From: Trichostrongylus colubriformis
Taxonomy: Eukaryota; Nematoda; Chromadorea; Rhabditida; Trichostrongylidae
Length of the DNA: 64,000 bases
Assembly: GCA_963978905.1 (NCBI GenBank)
Contig: OZ022256.1
Span: forward strand, 31,769,426 to 31,833,425
Direction of reading: 5' to 3'
Under the pieces are notes generated by a model. It worked only from the letters and a program-made list of their open reading frames with translations, ran no database searches and was not told the DNA's origin. Below are positions 33,311-44,860 of this stretch, piece by piece; within the stretch, counting starts at the first letter, position 1; each line of letters opens with the position of its first letter. The translations under genes were made by a program, and so were the position numbers.

Positions 33311-33527
33311 GGGTCAAATAAAGTCGGGGGGGGGGGGACGCAAAATTTTCACCCACGTCAAAGCTTCTTTCCCTTCCTAGGGTTAGGCTAAAGCAGATGA
33401 GACCTATGCTTTGACAGATGCTTTTTAATGTGGGAGGAGGAGATATCAATTTTAGCCTAAGCCTAGTAGGGGAAAGGAGCTTCGACGTCGACGCAAAGTT
33501 GCGTCTCCCCCCGACTTTATTTGACCC
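33311..33527. mobile_element. 217-base hairpin MITE-like element
   Basis: GGGTCAAATAAAGTCGGGGG at 33311 is complementary to the end at 33527 (CCCCGACTTTATTTGACCC). Inner segments also pair (GGGTTAGGCTAAA with TTTAGCCTAAGCC; TCAAAGCTTCTTTCCC with GGGGAAAGGAGCTTCGA), so nearly the whole element folds on itself. A run of 13 G lies in one arm. The target duplication is unclear. Confidence 0.7.
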
Positions 33528-34141
33528 TTCTGAGATTAGGTATAGAAATGCACAATTAAGAAGATCCATAAGTAAACAGGTAAAATATGTCACTAGAAAA
33601 CAGTAAAGAGGAAATAATTCAAAAATAAGGTTACATCAGGCCGAAGACAAGCTTTAAAACGAACGAAGCGTGGCTCGGCCACGGAAGCTTGCAGTTCGGA
33701 CGGAAGCGCGCCCTGCGGGCAGATAGCGCCCTGTGGCGCGTTTTTCAACGCCGGTTTCGTTACACATTGTATCTACCGAACCCATATGTTTGTTTTCAGA
33801 CGCCATTGTTTTCGTAAACGTTATTCCGACCTTGCCCCCCTCCCGGTGCCTTTAAGGTCGCTGCATCGCGTGCGAAAGTGCGAAGTCACAAAATCGAAAA
33901 GTCTGACTGCGGCTTCACATCGAATGAGTCTACGTGCCAATTTACAATCGTTATTTTCAGGTTAGGTACCAACTAACAGTTTTTTAAGAAGCGCTGCCGC
34001 AAATGAATGCGCCTTTATTCTCATTGAAATTTTGATATTGTGTGAACTTTGACTATCGTGATTGGCATATTTAATTAAATATTGATAGGAAGGCGAGAAT
34101 CGTAGTGTTGACAATGCAAAGGGATGAAGAGAGCAACCTTA

Positions 34142-34215
34142 GGCCGCTTTCATACTTTGCGCACCGACGCCGTCACGCGCGTGACGGCGTCGGTGCGCAA
34201 AGTATGAAAGCGGCC
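34142..34215. mobile_element. perfect 74-base palindrome flanked by TTA
   Basis: GGCCGCTTTCATACTTTGCG and onward to the centre at 34178/34179 is followed by its exact complement to 34215; no mismatch and no loop. TTA stands on both sides (34139-34141 and 34216-34218), fitting a three-base target duplication of the PIF/Harbinger kind. The minimal perfect form suggests a MITE reduced to two end repeats. Confidence 0.7.
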
Positions 34216-34218
34216 TTA

Positions 34219-36450
34219 CAGGGCAAGATCTGAAGGTACTGATACAAGCAGCTAGCACAGCATCTTAAGATTTTTGAGTAGGTGCAAAGTAAGTAACATT
34301 TAGCGTTGCAAGGTAAGGAATGTCATGTTCACAAGAAGCGAAAAGGAAGGCCTTGTTGCATGGAATTTATGGTCAGCAGGAAGAATAGTTGCGTGGTATG
34401 CAATCATGCTCGCCTCAACGTAGCCTACGTGAAGGACGAAACTTCATGGCCAGGGATACCAAACAATGTCTTTCACTGTTCATTTGTCTTTTGGATGCAA
34501 GTATTTAAAAAAAGCGATAATCACAAACTGAACAATTCTATGGTCATTAAAGGAACGAAATAATCGCGTGAAGCTGAAATGATATTTTCATGCTGCATTA
34601 ACATAATGAGCTTTGAGGTACAAATTTACCACGAACAAGGTTGCAATCCACGGGATGGGCTTCCAGTCAACATGGCAATTATTGTGCTTGAGTGATGCAT
34701 CCCAGAAGAAGGAGTGGCTCTATTCTGAGGAATTCAAAGTGTATTGAAGACGCTGCATCCACAAAGACGTTGTGTATCCATGCGTTTCGCACGATCAAAA
34801 CTTTGTTCTCCAGTCGAACAGGGACCTAAAGCAATGTGCCTCTGCCGTGGAATGGTGTTGCTAGAAGAGACCCGAGCGACCCGGCCACTAATTCGAAATT
34901 AGCATCATTGAGCCACTCATGTAAGGAAGGAGATCAATAAAGGGGGAAGCTGGAAAAATAGTTGACGGAAATGGAGCTAGCCATACAAAGATAGACGAAA
35001 GACGAGACATTAATTGTGTTATAACTAACTGAGCAACTTCGCGAATTCATGGTAAAACAATTTTTTCAACTTCCCTCCTGCTCACTATTGGATGAAACTA
35101 CTGCAATTCACCGAGCAATACATGCCTTTGAAACGCAGAAAGCTTTGGAAAAAATAGTCGATTAAAGTCGCTTGCAAGTATCGGAAGCCTCATATATTCT
35201 TGACCGTACCTCTACAGATATTCCGTGAGGAATCATCTACACAAGGCTCAGAGCAGCTAGCCTGCACTATCAAAAAAATACTTACAACTTGTAAAGTGTC
35301 CTCAACACCCTGCTTTCGAATGAAACATGAAATTGGCCCTTACTACACTTACATCTTGTAGGATATGTGGATTGCTTGTAACAGAGGTGCCGCCGTCCCT
35401 TATCCGTCTAGTTCCCATATTTTTATGCTTTCCGTTTGTTGTATGGCTAATAGATTTGAAGTACTTGACTGTGGATGGACATTTCGATCTTGCACATCAG
35501 GAGAGTCACATACAACATTGAATTGAGGTCCAAGGACCAGCAGGCGTGCTTCACTCTCAAGAGTCCAAATATCCCAAACTTTCAGGTTGCGTCTCTTAAA
35601 CTAGCAGGTACTACATCTCTGGATACTAAACGCTCACTATCTCTGGATTAGGTTAGTGCATAGTCTTGCGACACTCCAAGTCTTTTGTGGTTCCACTGCT
35701 CTCAAACATTATCAGTTATCTATTACCATAGTAAGTCAGAGCGTGCTCAGATGATTCTCTTATAATGTATATAGGCGATCAGTTTACACTGTAGCAAGAA
35801 CCGGCTCAAATTCAAACCCCAGCTTCGGGCTAATATTTTTCTGCAAGTGTCTTCAGGATGCCTATTACTACTGACGCTATTCAGCACTCTTCAGTGTCTC
35901 GCTGCTCCATTGAATCTGGAACAGAAGATGCGAATTTTGTTGTCCACCCTTTCACAGATAGTTTAATGGAATTGTCAAGTTACCAAAAAATGTGAGCTTG
36001 GGTGCCCAACAACTCAGTGAGTCAAACAAGGCAACTCTGTAGTGGATGTCTTCAAAAAGGCATGATAGCATTCGATGCAGTTTAATGAGAAATTGTTTCG
36101 ATTCATAATTATTTTTTACGATCATTCTACGCCTCACAGAGCTGTTATGGATGATTGGTTTGAACCTCATGCTCATTTGGTCCTCTTATCATCGCGATGC
36201 ACCTTTGAGCAGATTTTATCAAAGTTTTTGTAAAAGTAATGTACTGGTTTGAATATGCTCGATTGGAGTACTGTTTGGTATTGCTTAGCATGTATCCTTT
36301 CCCATCCACAACGATTATTATTTTGAGACCCTAGATTAATTAAATCATCGGTCACTTACCTTGCCACAAGTTCACCAATCGTCGAAGAAATTACTTTATA
36401 TCTTTGTCATACGAGCTATCGCTTATGAAAAAATAGTGTTTGTACCGACA
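34219..36450. other. no gene assigned; one decayed frame
   Basis: On the + strand 34613-34864 one frame reads YKFTTNKVAIHGMGFQS, then KKEWLYSEEFKVY, an in-frame TGA, then HKDVVYPCVSHDQNFVLQS and on to TAG. It looks like a decayed exon or element ORF of unknown family. On the minus strand 36176-35952 a frame (QFLIKLHRMLSCLFEDI) is weaker. The 33528-34138 stretch before the palindrome also shows nothing recognisable. Confidence 0.3.
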
Positions 36451-37978
36451 TCCTACTCTATATAAGCTTAGTATGTCTGCCTGTGTGTGTGTGTGTCCGT
36501 CTCTCTGTCACGAAATTCATATCTCGCGACACAGCAAAGCTGGAACGCTGAATTTTACAAATGATATGGGGGGGGGGGGTGGTAAGGGGACCCAGGCGGT
36601 GGCGGACCGAAAGTGATAGCAGCTGATACGCGCTGATAAGGAGCCTCGAAAGGCGAATGTCACCAAAGTCGTTTTGCCTTTTGGGTTGGTCCTGGAGCGC
36701 TGACACTCATAGGTGTTTTGCGGGATTGGATGGGAACATTAATAGTGGGTGGTCCAACTTTATAACTGTTGGTAAGATTCGATAAGTAGCGTCGGAAGGC
36801 AAATGTCGTCAAGTCCGTTTCGTCTTTCGCGTTGACCCTGACGCTTGACATTCATAGGTGTCTAGCAGGGGGGAACAGGAACACTATTGATGGATGATCC
36901 AACTTTGTAACGGTTGATAAGATGCGATAAGGAGCGTGAAATGGCAAATGTCGTCAAGTGCGTTTCGTCTTTCGAGTTGACCCTAGAGCGCTGACATTCA
37001 TAGGTGTTTAGCAGGGTGGAACAGGAACACTATTGGTGGATGATCTAACTTTATAACGGTTGATAGGATATGATAACGAGCGTGAAAGGGCAAATGTCGT
37101 CAAGATGGTTTCGTCTTTCGCGTTGGTCCTAGGGCCCTGACATTCATAGGTGTTTAGCAGGGTGTAACGGGAACACTATTGGTGGATGACCCAAGTTGAT
37201 AACAATTGATAAGATTCGATAAGGAGCGTTGGAAGGCAAATGTCGTCAAGTTGGTTTCGTCTTTCGCGTTGATCCTAGGGCGCTGACATTCATAGGTGTT
37301 TAGCAGGGTGTAACGGGAACATTGATGGTGAGTGGTCCGAATTTGATACAGGTTGATAAGAGTCGATAAGGAGCGTCGGAAAGCAAATGTCACCAAGTCT
37401 GATTCGCTTTTCCGACCGGCAGTGAAATATCCACATTCACAGGTATTGCGGAGTACGGGAAGTAATGGTGACTTACTGATAGCGGCTTACAGAGGTTGGT
37501 AAGAGGAAGTGGATGGGATAATATCCGTACTGCGACGCTAAAGTAAAATCGTCAGTGCAACTGGATAATATATTTTGTTTGCGTGTGATATCAGATACCA
37601 ATGTATCGACCGCTAAACTGTCCAATGTTCCAAATAATTTTGCATGTCTTTTGATACTGCGATCTACATGGATTATTAAGATAGGATCGAGATTTATGGT
37701 AGCAAAGCAAGCGAATCATTTTCTAATGCGGATCTAGCAGCAATAGGGGGTATCGACCGCTCGACTATGTGAAATTCCAAATAGTGGTGCATGTTTTGAA
37801 AAACGACAAGCATCGATAGCTGGCGGTAATCATTTCACGCAACATTGTAATAATCGCAGTACTGAGAAGCGATCAGTACTGCGATTATTACAAAGTTAAG
37901 TCATGCGATATGGACTTCGTTATCGGCTGATCATTATCAACGTGTTATTCGCGCAGTAGTGTGCGATAGCTCAACTGG
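36451..37978 (+). mobile_element. Helitron-like element with five 146-base units
   Basis: It starts TCCTACTCTATATAAGC after an A (36450), has a GT-rich and TGTCCGTCTCTCTGTC leader, and then units whose CATAGGTGTT points fall at 36708, 36853, 36999, 37145 and 37291, a period of 145-146 bases. A tail follows. The 3' end is a hairpin CGCGCA-GTAG-TGTGCG (37950-37965), nine bases, CTGG (37975-37978) and then T. TC start, hairpin plus CTGG end and A/T flanks are Helitron hallmarks. No Rep/helicase coding is present, so it is non-autonomous. Confidence 0.75.
37845..37893. repeat. 21-base perfect stem-loop inside the Helitron-like tail
   Basis: TTGTAATAATCGCAGTACTGA (37845-37865) pairs exactly with 37873-37893 across a seven-base loop. 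It lies about 57 bases before the terminal hairpin and is not seen in the other copies. Confidence 0.85.
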
Positions 37979-38927
37979 TAATCAATATGAGACTTACAGC
38001 AGCACCGCAACAAGGGAATATCGTACGAAATGATCATCGAGCGAAATCTGAAATTGAACTGTCATCGGTTTTTTTGATGTTATCCTTTTGAAAATGCAAT
38101 ACCGTAGAAGTTTCGGCGGTACACTAGACGTTTTTGTAATTGTACGTCTGTCAGAACATCCGTCTCTCCGTCTGTCGCGAAATTAGGCACCACATGAAAA
38201 ACAAAATGGTGAGATGGGGACAAGTCTGGATTGGGTAGGACACCGGACAAGAAGTAAGGGCTCTACGTCAGGGTGCACTGGGAGTCGAAGATTCCCAGGG
38301 GTGGTATTTGACTGGCAGAGAGGGGAGGGCGTTTTATAGTAATACAGAGTTCAGCCATGATCCTCGGTTAAGAGAGAAGACGAGAATGTGCTTTAACCAA
38401 ACCTGGCTATGCGAGAAAATATAATTTAATTTATTTCTGCTTCAGGAAAAATAAGTCACCCTACCACCCTACTTCAGGTAAAAATAGTTACCCTAGTCAC
38501 CCTTTGGATGCGCATCTGCAATTTGGGTGCCACCCATAGTTGTTATGGTTATAAATGTTCCGAGAACGGCCCAAAATGATCAGCACCTAATAGTAGTCGA
38601 TTCAGCTCTATATGCCTGTACCTGTGAGTTGTAATGATTGTATTGAAGTATGATTGATGAAAAGTTTGGTATATACATCGTTCTGTCAGTAATTAATATG
38701 TAATATCACCTGCTGGGAACGATCATGACTCACTCGCACTCTTTAGTATTCACAGGCCCATCTTGACCATTCGCCACACAAGCTCACATTCACCATTTCC
38801 TTTGTCACGCAGGCCTGAACTGTAGTGAGAAGCATTCTTGTTGCCAGTAAGAGCAACCCGAACCTTTCGCAGCTTCATTAGCTCTTATCATCGGGAGGGA
38901 GCTGTGAGGACCCAATTAGAGTTGCAG
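37979..38927. other. no gene; fragment of a Helitron-like leader
   Basis: Near 38140-38290 the phrases CCGTCTCTCCGTCTGTC and GACAAGAAGTAAGG match the leader and body of the short Helitron-like element at 42517-42928. The rest shows nothing recognisable. Confidence 0.4.
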
Positions 38928-39071
38928 TTAGGTTGATGCATCGGACAAATGGTAGTGATGATTTCTAGACATCATAACTCAGCAACGAATTAACGAAAAT
39001 GGACGCGCGAGGTACCATGGCATGAGTATGAAGAGCTCTTCAAAGTACCGCAAAATAGTCACTCCAAAGTA

Positions 39072-39606
39072 TTAGGTTGTGCGGAAAGTTTTCGGACTAA
39101 ATGCATGGTAAGGTTCGAAACAACAAATCTTTGTCACCTGATATTGTGAGCGGACCTAACTCGAGGGATTTGTTTCTCATGTCCGGTATATGTACCTGTC
39201 AGCAGCATGTGCGACATATCGTCTCCTGTGCTCAGCAGTGCCTTCGCAATGGATGACGAGAAGATGCTCTACCGACCAGTTCTGCTTCTACAATACCGCT
39301 CCGGCCGATCCGCGAGGGAAGCCCATCCCTTTCTGCAGGAAACAATAAAGGGGCAAGCCCCTGTCGCTCGACGTGCTTCTACTGGTACCACAAGTTCGAC
39401 AGCGGTGACGAACCGCTCAAGAAATTTCGACCACAAACATAGAAAAAACGGCTCGTGCTCGCTAACTGTGAGGCTCGACCTAACCTTTCAGTACGCCGAC
39501 TTCAGACCTTACGAATACTCCAAAACCCACGATACACGATGTCAGTAAAGTTGCTAACTACATAATGTTCTCCGACTTCAGTCCGAAAACTTTCCGGACA
39601 ACCTAA
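39072..39606 (+). mobile_element. nested mariner derivative inside copy A
   Basis: TTAGGTTGTGCGGAAAGTTT at 39072 and its complement to 39606 (AAACTTTCCGGACAACCTAA) are inverted ends, each beside TA (39070-39071; 39607-39608). Inside, a + frame (39207-39548) reads LLLQYRSGRSAREAHPF, and a shifted frame gives WYHKFDSGDEP; both match the N-terminal DNA-binding part of mariner transposases. The catalytic part is deleted, leaving a 535-base non-autonomous element. It interrupts copy A 13 bases before that transposase's ATG; copies B and F show the uninterrupted site. Confidence 0.85.
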
Positions 39607-39620
39607 TAGTCTCCTTCACC

Positions 39621-40262
39621 ATGCCGCACGATTTCAAGCCGTCCAAAGACCACATCCGCAACGTCATACTATTTATATCGCTATCTGGCCAGGAACCCGC
39701 GGATATCGGCAGACGTCTGAAAGAAGTTCACAAGGAGCATGCCCCCGCCAGAAGTACAGTGTACTTGTGGCATTCGAAGTTTGCGTCAGGCGACTATTCC
39801 ATCGAAGACGAAAACGGCGGTTGGTGGAGCGTACACGGCGTAGAGTACTGTGAGCTGCTCGATGAAGGTACAACAGTATCCGCCGATGTCTACGTTCGTC
39901 AGTTACGAGGATTGAAGGCAAATGTCCACAGTTCGCTGCGATGGCGGCCACATGTCTACTTCCAGCACGACAACACGAGACCGCACATTGCAAAATCGAC
40001 CAAGGCCGAGCTGCTGTCGTACAGTTGGACCGTGCTTCCACACCCACCGTACTCCCCAGACCTGGCCCCTTCAGATTTCCACCTTTCCTCCCACAGCCAA
40101 CGCCACCTGGACGGCCAAGACTTCAAAACTCGCGACGACGTCAAGATGGCACTCGGCAACTTCTTCGAGCTCCAGCCTCCGGCCTACTTGAGCAAGGGCA
40201 TCCATGATCTGCCTAACCCGTGGCAGAAGGTCATCGATAAAGATGGAGCAAATTTCAAGTGA
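39621..40262 (+). CDS. mariner transposase, internally deleted (mar-1 copy A)
   Basis: An uninterrupted 213-codon frame starts MPHDFKPSKDHIR. Residues 20-64 are the N-terminal helix-turn-helix region (SKFASGDYSIED). At about residues 64-70 (ENGGWW/SVHG) the sequence jumps directly to the segment before the second catalytic residue, so the block with the first catalytic aspartate is missing. The second and third aspartates are present at 117 (QHDNTRPH) and 152 (SPDLAPSD) with 34 residues between, the mariner D34D spacing. At 213 rather than about 345 residues it cannot be a working transposase, though the frame is open. Confidence 0.85.
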   Translation: MPHDFKPSKDHIRNVILFISLSGQEPADIGRRLKEVHKEHAPARSTVYLWHSKFASGDYSIEDENGGWWSVHGVEYCELLDEGTTVSADVYVRQLRGLKANVHSSLRWRPHVYFQHDNTRPHIAKSTKAELLSYSWTVLPHPPYSPDLAPSDFHLSSHSQRHLDGQDFKTRDDVKMALGNFFELQPPAYLSKGIHDLPNPWQKVIDKDGANFK

Positions 40263-40342
40263 ATCTCAGTTGTCGTCAAAAAGCTGTACGACAATGATTA
40301 AAATTTGTCAATTTGTCCGATTTATTATGAATAAACCTAATA

Positions 40343-42516
40343 TATAGTGTTGCTTAAATCGAGAAAACCAGATGGAGGAAGTGAGAAACAGGCACCGTGA
40401 AAACCGAAGTAGTTACTCCCTTCTTGGTGTTCGCAGTATGTTACTACGCTATGCTTCATATTTGCTTGGGATGGGCCATGCAAATATTTTATCGAAATCT
40501 GCAGTAGTTGATCCATTTGTCATGCATTTTTGAGCTGTGAATGATGACAAAAAACAATTCAACCACTAAGAGGACTTGTAAGATGGTGTGTTACGGGATT
40601 ATTATGTGAGACATCTTACGTTTGTACTCTACATATAATAAAGCTAATCAAATTCAGTGTGCCTCTGGACTGTTCCTTTACTGAAAGAAATGAAAGATTT
40701 CTCCCCATGGGAAAAATTGTATGCAAATTGCGGGTGCCTTTTAGAAGATTCACTCTGCAGTAGGCTAAGGAGCGCGAGCACAGGTGGTAGGGGGGGGTCA
40801 TATTAAGACCCTGTCGAGGGTAGGCCGTTTTGAGGCGGCCATTTTCCTCAACACCTAGCCCTAGCTGAAAGTGCCCTGGTCCACATGAACCGACTACGCA
40901 GTCTCAGATAATTTCAGCAAGGATATGCAGTGTATGAAGTTAAGGTTGGAGGCTAATTGTTGGAGATCCAGCTCCGCTGTTCCATAGAGACAAGCGCAGC
41001 ACTTCAAAAGGGAATCAAGAGTTACTGGGTCATGTTCGGGAACAAGATCTTTGCTGGAGTTTAATGTGTCAATGAAGACCGTTAATCGAAAACTGAAGAT
41101 GTACAGTGCCGTTTCTAGGCGAGAAATGAGGAAACATTCGTTCATGGTCAAGGAACTTCGCAAAAGCGAGGCCAATTTAGCCAGCGGAGTACACCTTCCT
41201 TTCACTACCTTTCTTCGGGTTGGTGCTCAAATATGACGGCCAGTAAGGGTACATGCACAATCTCAAGAGGGAAAACTTCAGCTTGCACGAAGTTCAAAAG
41301 AATTGGTGTCATAGTGTGGGGTCAAGGGGGCTTCCGGACTTCTTCTTTGTTCCCGAATGGACGAGCAATCCGATTTCCGAGTCTTCATGCATCACAGTTT
41401 TCTATAAAAAAAGAGCTGATTATCATCGTGTGTGTCCAATCCCGCACCAAAATTTTACTTTCATGCAAGTTAACGAGCAATTCATTTCAGACGGGGCACT
41501 TGATCATGGTGCAGCCGCCACCTGAAAGATTTTCTAAAAAAGCCGACAAACGGCCGCTCCCTTTATTCAATAGGGAATGAGTGGGTTTCTGGTGAGAAGG
41601 TCTTATGGCAGGAGAAGTCATTTCGATGAAGTCAGAAAGTCAAGGACTCAGATAATCGCAGCTTTGGTTATTTAGTTATTTAATATTTATCTTCAATATC
41701 CACCTTTCATTTTCTCTTTTTTGTTGCTCTTCGATGTTGAATACTCCAATCTCCTCGCGAAAGAGGAGAAGCGATATCCTCAAGACAACCGAAGAGAACT
41801 TTTGTGTTTTCCAGGTTGCTTTGGTGTTGGTGTTGTGCGAATACGTGTTCACACTGGCAAGGTAAGTAGAACTGGACTTTGGTGGAATTATGCAGAGGCA
41901 TGATGAAAGGATTAGAAGAGCAAAACTACTCTCTCACACACACACAAACCCGTGTTCAAATAATCGAATCCAGGGTCGAGAGGAATTCTCCTGTAGTTTC
42001 AGGTACTGAGAAATCTTGCAAATCCTACCATGCCTAATTAGCCTAATCAGCTCTTTTTGCCATGTAATTAATGAGTTCAGTGATCGTTGAGACGAATACG
42101 TGACTTTCTTCCTCCTACTGGTTGAACATGTGCTCTCCTCTAATCACCACTCTGGTGGATTAGCGGCTAGGTGGATATTGACGCTTGTTGTCACTAATTC
42201 TTGTTATTTCTGGATTCCTTGTTCACGCTGAAAGAGTTACTCTTGAATCTCATTTTGTATCGAAACGCAATATACTCATGTACTCCCATCCTCAGGTCCC
42301 ACAGCAGTCGAGATTGTCATCAAGATTCCTCTGAGGTGTTTTGATAGTTTCAAGGCACGGTTATTCATCGGCTGACGTTTTTTGGTTGTTTTAGAACAGT
42401 GTACAAGCTTCTACTCACATTAGATACTGTTCAGAACAGGGAACGGATGCTCAGAAGGTCGTCATTGTATCTCGTTCGAGTCTAATATTACTGACCTCAC
42501 TCGAGGATGCCCATAA
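40343..42516. other. no gene assigned; exon-like pieces
   Basis: A 47-base segment at 41815-41861 has strong splice signals on both sides (GTGTTTTCCAG before, GGCAAG/GTAAGT after) but is too short to assign. On the minus strand 41205-40894 a frame reads NECFLISRLETALYIFSFRL and HDPVTLDSLLKCCACL; it is plausible protein of unknown family, possibly retroelement-derived. A (CA)n run lies at about 41936-41946. Confidence 0.3.
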
Positions 42517-42928
42517 TCCCTACTATATATAAAACGCTTCGTCTGTCTGTACTTTCGTCCGTGCGTCTTTTGGCCGTCCCTCCGTCTGTCACAAAATCAT
42601 CGTCGTTGACTGGGGAGGGAGAAGATGGATTCAGGTCCGCAATGAAATTCTGAAGGTCAAGAAAGCGTTCTGGGCACAGTGGGCGGAGCTTTTGGGTGGT
42701 GGGCGGAGCTTGGACGTTACATGAAGAACGACCTGTGGAGATGGGGCAGGTATGTGATGGGTAGGGCGTGCGACAAGAAGTAAGGAGCACCCATGCACCA
42801 AGTTAAGCTCCTCCCACGGTGTGCAGAGTGTGCAGTGAAAAACTATGCCCTCAAGAAAAAGAGCAGTTCCGATCGAACTACTGAAGCACATGGTGTTTCG
42901 CGCACAGTATTGTGCTCCAGCCAACTGG
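42517..42928 (+). mobile_element. short Helitron-like element, 412 bases
   Basis: It starts TCCCTACTATATATAAAACG after an A and ends with hairpin GCACA-GTAT-TGTGC (42902-42915), nine bases, CTGG (42925-42928) and T. The leader has CTTCGTCTGTCTGT. It lacks the 146-base units; its body differs from the element at 36451 while the ends are shared, so it is another non-autonomous family of the same kind. Confidence 0.7.
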
Positions 42929-43079
42929 TGAATTATAAGGTAGGAGCAAACTGTATTACGTTGCCTGCATGAAACACTGGAATGATCATGAAAATTGTTA
43001 CATACCATGCTCGATGACTGACGTATTCAAGCGAAACGTCAATATAATATTGGTTCTGAGATTCCATTGCAACCACGGT

Positions 43080-43140
43080 GGAGGTGGTGCAGTGGCCAGT
43101 TGCACCGCCTCCATTAGCATGGTCTGGGGATCAAGCCCTG
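43080..43140 (+). other. tRNA-like segment
   Basis: GTGCAGTGGCCAGTTGCAC folds as a perfect four-pair D arm and contains an A-box-like word. GGGGATCAAGCCC is B-box-like. The anticodon stem is poor and no acceptor stem forms, so it is a relic or SINE head rather than a gene. Confidence 0.3.
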
Positions 43141-44765
43141 AAGTAATGCTCATCAGTGCCAGTCTATCGTCCGTCCCTCATGCTTCGGTGAGTTTGTGCA
43201 AGATAGTCTCGAAGCATAGCGACGCCGACTTACACAGTGCTCGCCCCCGCAGCCATTGCATAGACGAGATAACGTTGGAGTTACTAACACTACCATTTCT
43301 ACAGCGGAAGTATTCAGAGTACAGAAAGTGATTGATAGGCCGAGTGTTTCACCTTTCGCTCTTTAAGTTTAATCGGACTTATACAAAGGTATCCCGACAG
43401 CGTATGTTTAGCATTCCCCTCCGCGGAAATGTATTTGAGCCGTTACATGATGACGCAAAATCAGAAACACATTCAAGGGATATGAGGGATAACTACTGTG
43501 TTTACTGCCAGAGATTCTTTGACGGAGACAGGCTAATATATCACAGCAGAAAGGATAATACTCCGTGATCGCGCTTCGTCGATAATTCGCGGAGCCTACG
43601 GTAAATACTTGCATCACCTCTGTCTGATCCCTGACCATATTATCCTTCCGCAGTAGTTGCCAGGTCAAGAAGAAATGAAGGAGTTCAATATGGTGGGATT
43701 TTGTTGCAGCTGTGGGAAGATTGTTGCAACATAGATTCAGACCTAAATTCAAGCGGTTCCATTGAACGGATACCCCAACCATGGAACCCATGGCCTGAGT
43801 GATTTAAGTGATCGCGCATTATGTACTTCTCTAAACTTATGCATTGTCCTTACATTACGTGTTTGATCACCCTACTGCCTTTCTATTGCGGGAATACTTT
43901 TGTCGCAAACCTTTTCACCGACATTTTTAAAGCTCCTTACTGGGGCTCTACTGGCGAGTATTCGCTTCCCGCTATTTTTATTCCCATTCTGGAAGGATCT
44001 TCATCTGCTTTCCTCTATTTTTTCCTTTCACTCTATTTCACGAGAGACTTTATGGCGCACCACTGAATTGGTGCGAAATCGACATGCCTCCCTTTTTCAA
44101 ATTTTATTTCTTTTTGATCTTTCACTATTCGAACGGTTTTCTTTCACTGGCTCATCTGCGAACTTCATCACACGTTTTCTGTTCCCATTACCACTTCCAC
44201 TCATACATTTCTGTGAGCCAAAGCTCAGCTGTCTGGAGAAAGGCGACAATCTAGACAATTAACGTATTGCCGCTAAAAAGCATCGAATTATTCGTTTCCA
44301 GAGGGGATCGAGAGCTTTGGGATAGGCAACGTAGGTTTAGATCTCTCATCACAACTCCTCCAATATTGACGTGTTACTATTTTACAAGAGCCAGTTTGTG
44401 GGGCTGAAAGACAACTGTCTGCTTGCATTTCTACGATTACCTATTGAAAAAGAGCCTCAATATCAAACCCGGCTGGATGTGAGTAAATCTCTAATAATGC
44501 AGGTCCATGGTCGTCTGAAAATGCACCTGATAATGTAGCCCATATCCATCCTGGAAAGCATGGAGGATTACTCGAGGATTATCTCTACGTGGACGAAAGT
44601 AAGGAGAGGTTTGGCCGCTCGCATATAATCTCACTACCAGAGACTTAGTGGCGAGCTGCTGCGCGGGTACAGCGTTCCTCTTCCTACTACCTGAACTCGA
44701 CAGACACCAACGTAGAATAATTGTAATACAGTTGATACTAATCATGGTTGTTGCAAGGAGCCCGT

Positions 44766-44860
44766 AAGCAAAACCCTTGGTCTTGGACGGGACTCAAACG
44801 CACAATTCATGCTTTCCGGCCCTATGTACTCATTCATTACACTACTGAGATAGAGGCTAA
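44766..44860 (-). other. tRNA-like segment
   Basis: On the minus strand TATCTCAGTAGTG resembles an A box, and about 50 bases later GTTTGAGTCCC resembles a B box, at a spacing normal for tRNA genes. Pairing of the arms is incomplete. A SINE head or tRNA pseudogene is the likeliest reading. Confidence 0.3.

Larger units (their letters stand above)
38928..40340 (+). mobile_element. mariner mar-1, copy A, with a nested insertion
   Basis: The left end TTAGGTTGAT (38928) is followed by TCGGACAAATGGTAGTG; about ten bases present in the other copies are missing. The right end is the complement, TTTATTATGAATAAACCTAA, to 40340, followed by TA. A second element (39072-39606) sits between the left end and the transposase start. 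Copies B (45464) and F (53816) share the sequence and, notably, the same internal deletion. Confidence 0.85.

Noticed and set aside
34306..34563. 85-codon + strand ORF
   Set aside because: No domain or splice support; cysteine spacing does not match a known zinc finger.
36451..37440. CRISPR-like array
   Set aside because: Repeats are 146 bases with no spacer-repeat alternation, and the context is a eukaryotic mobile element.
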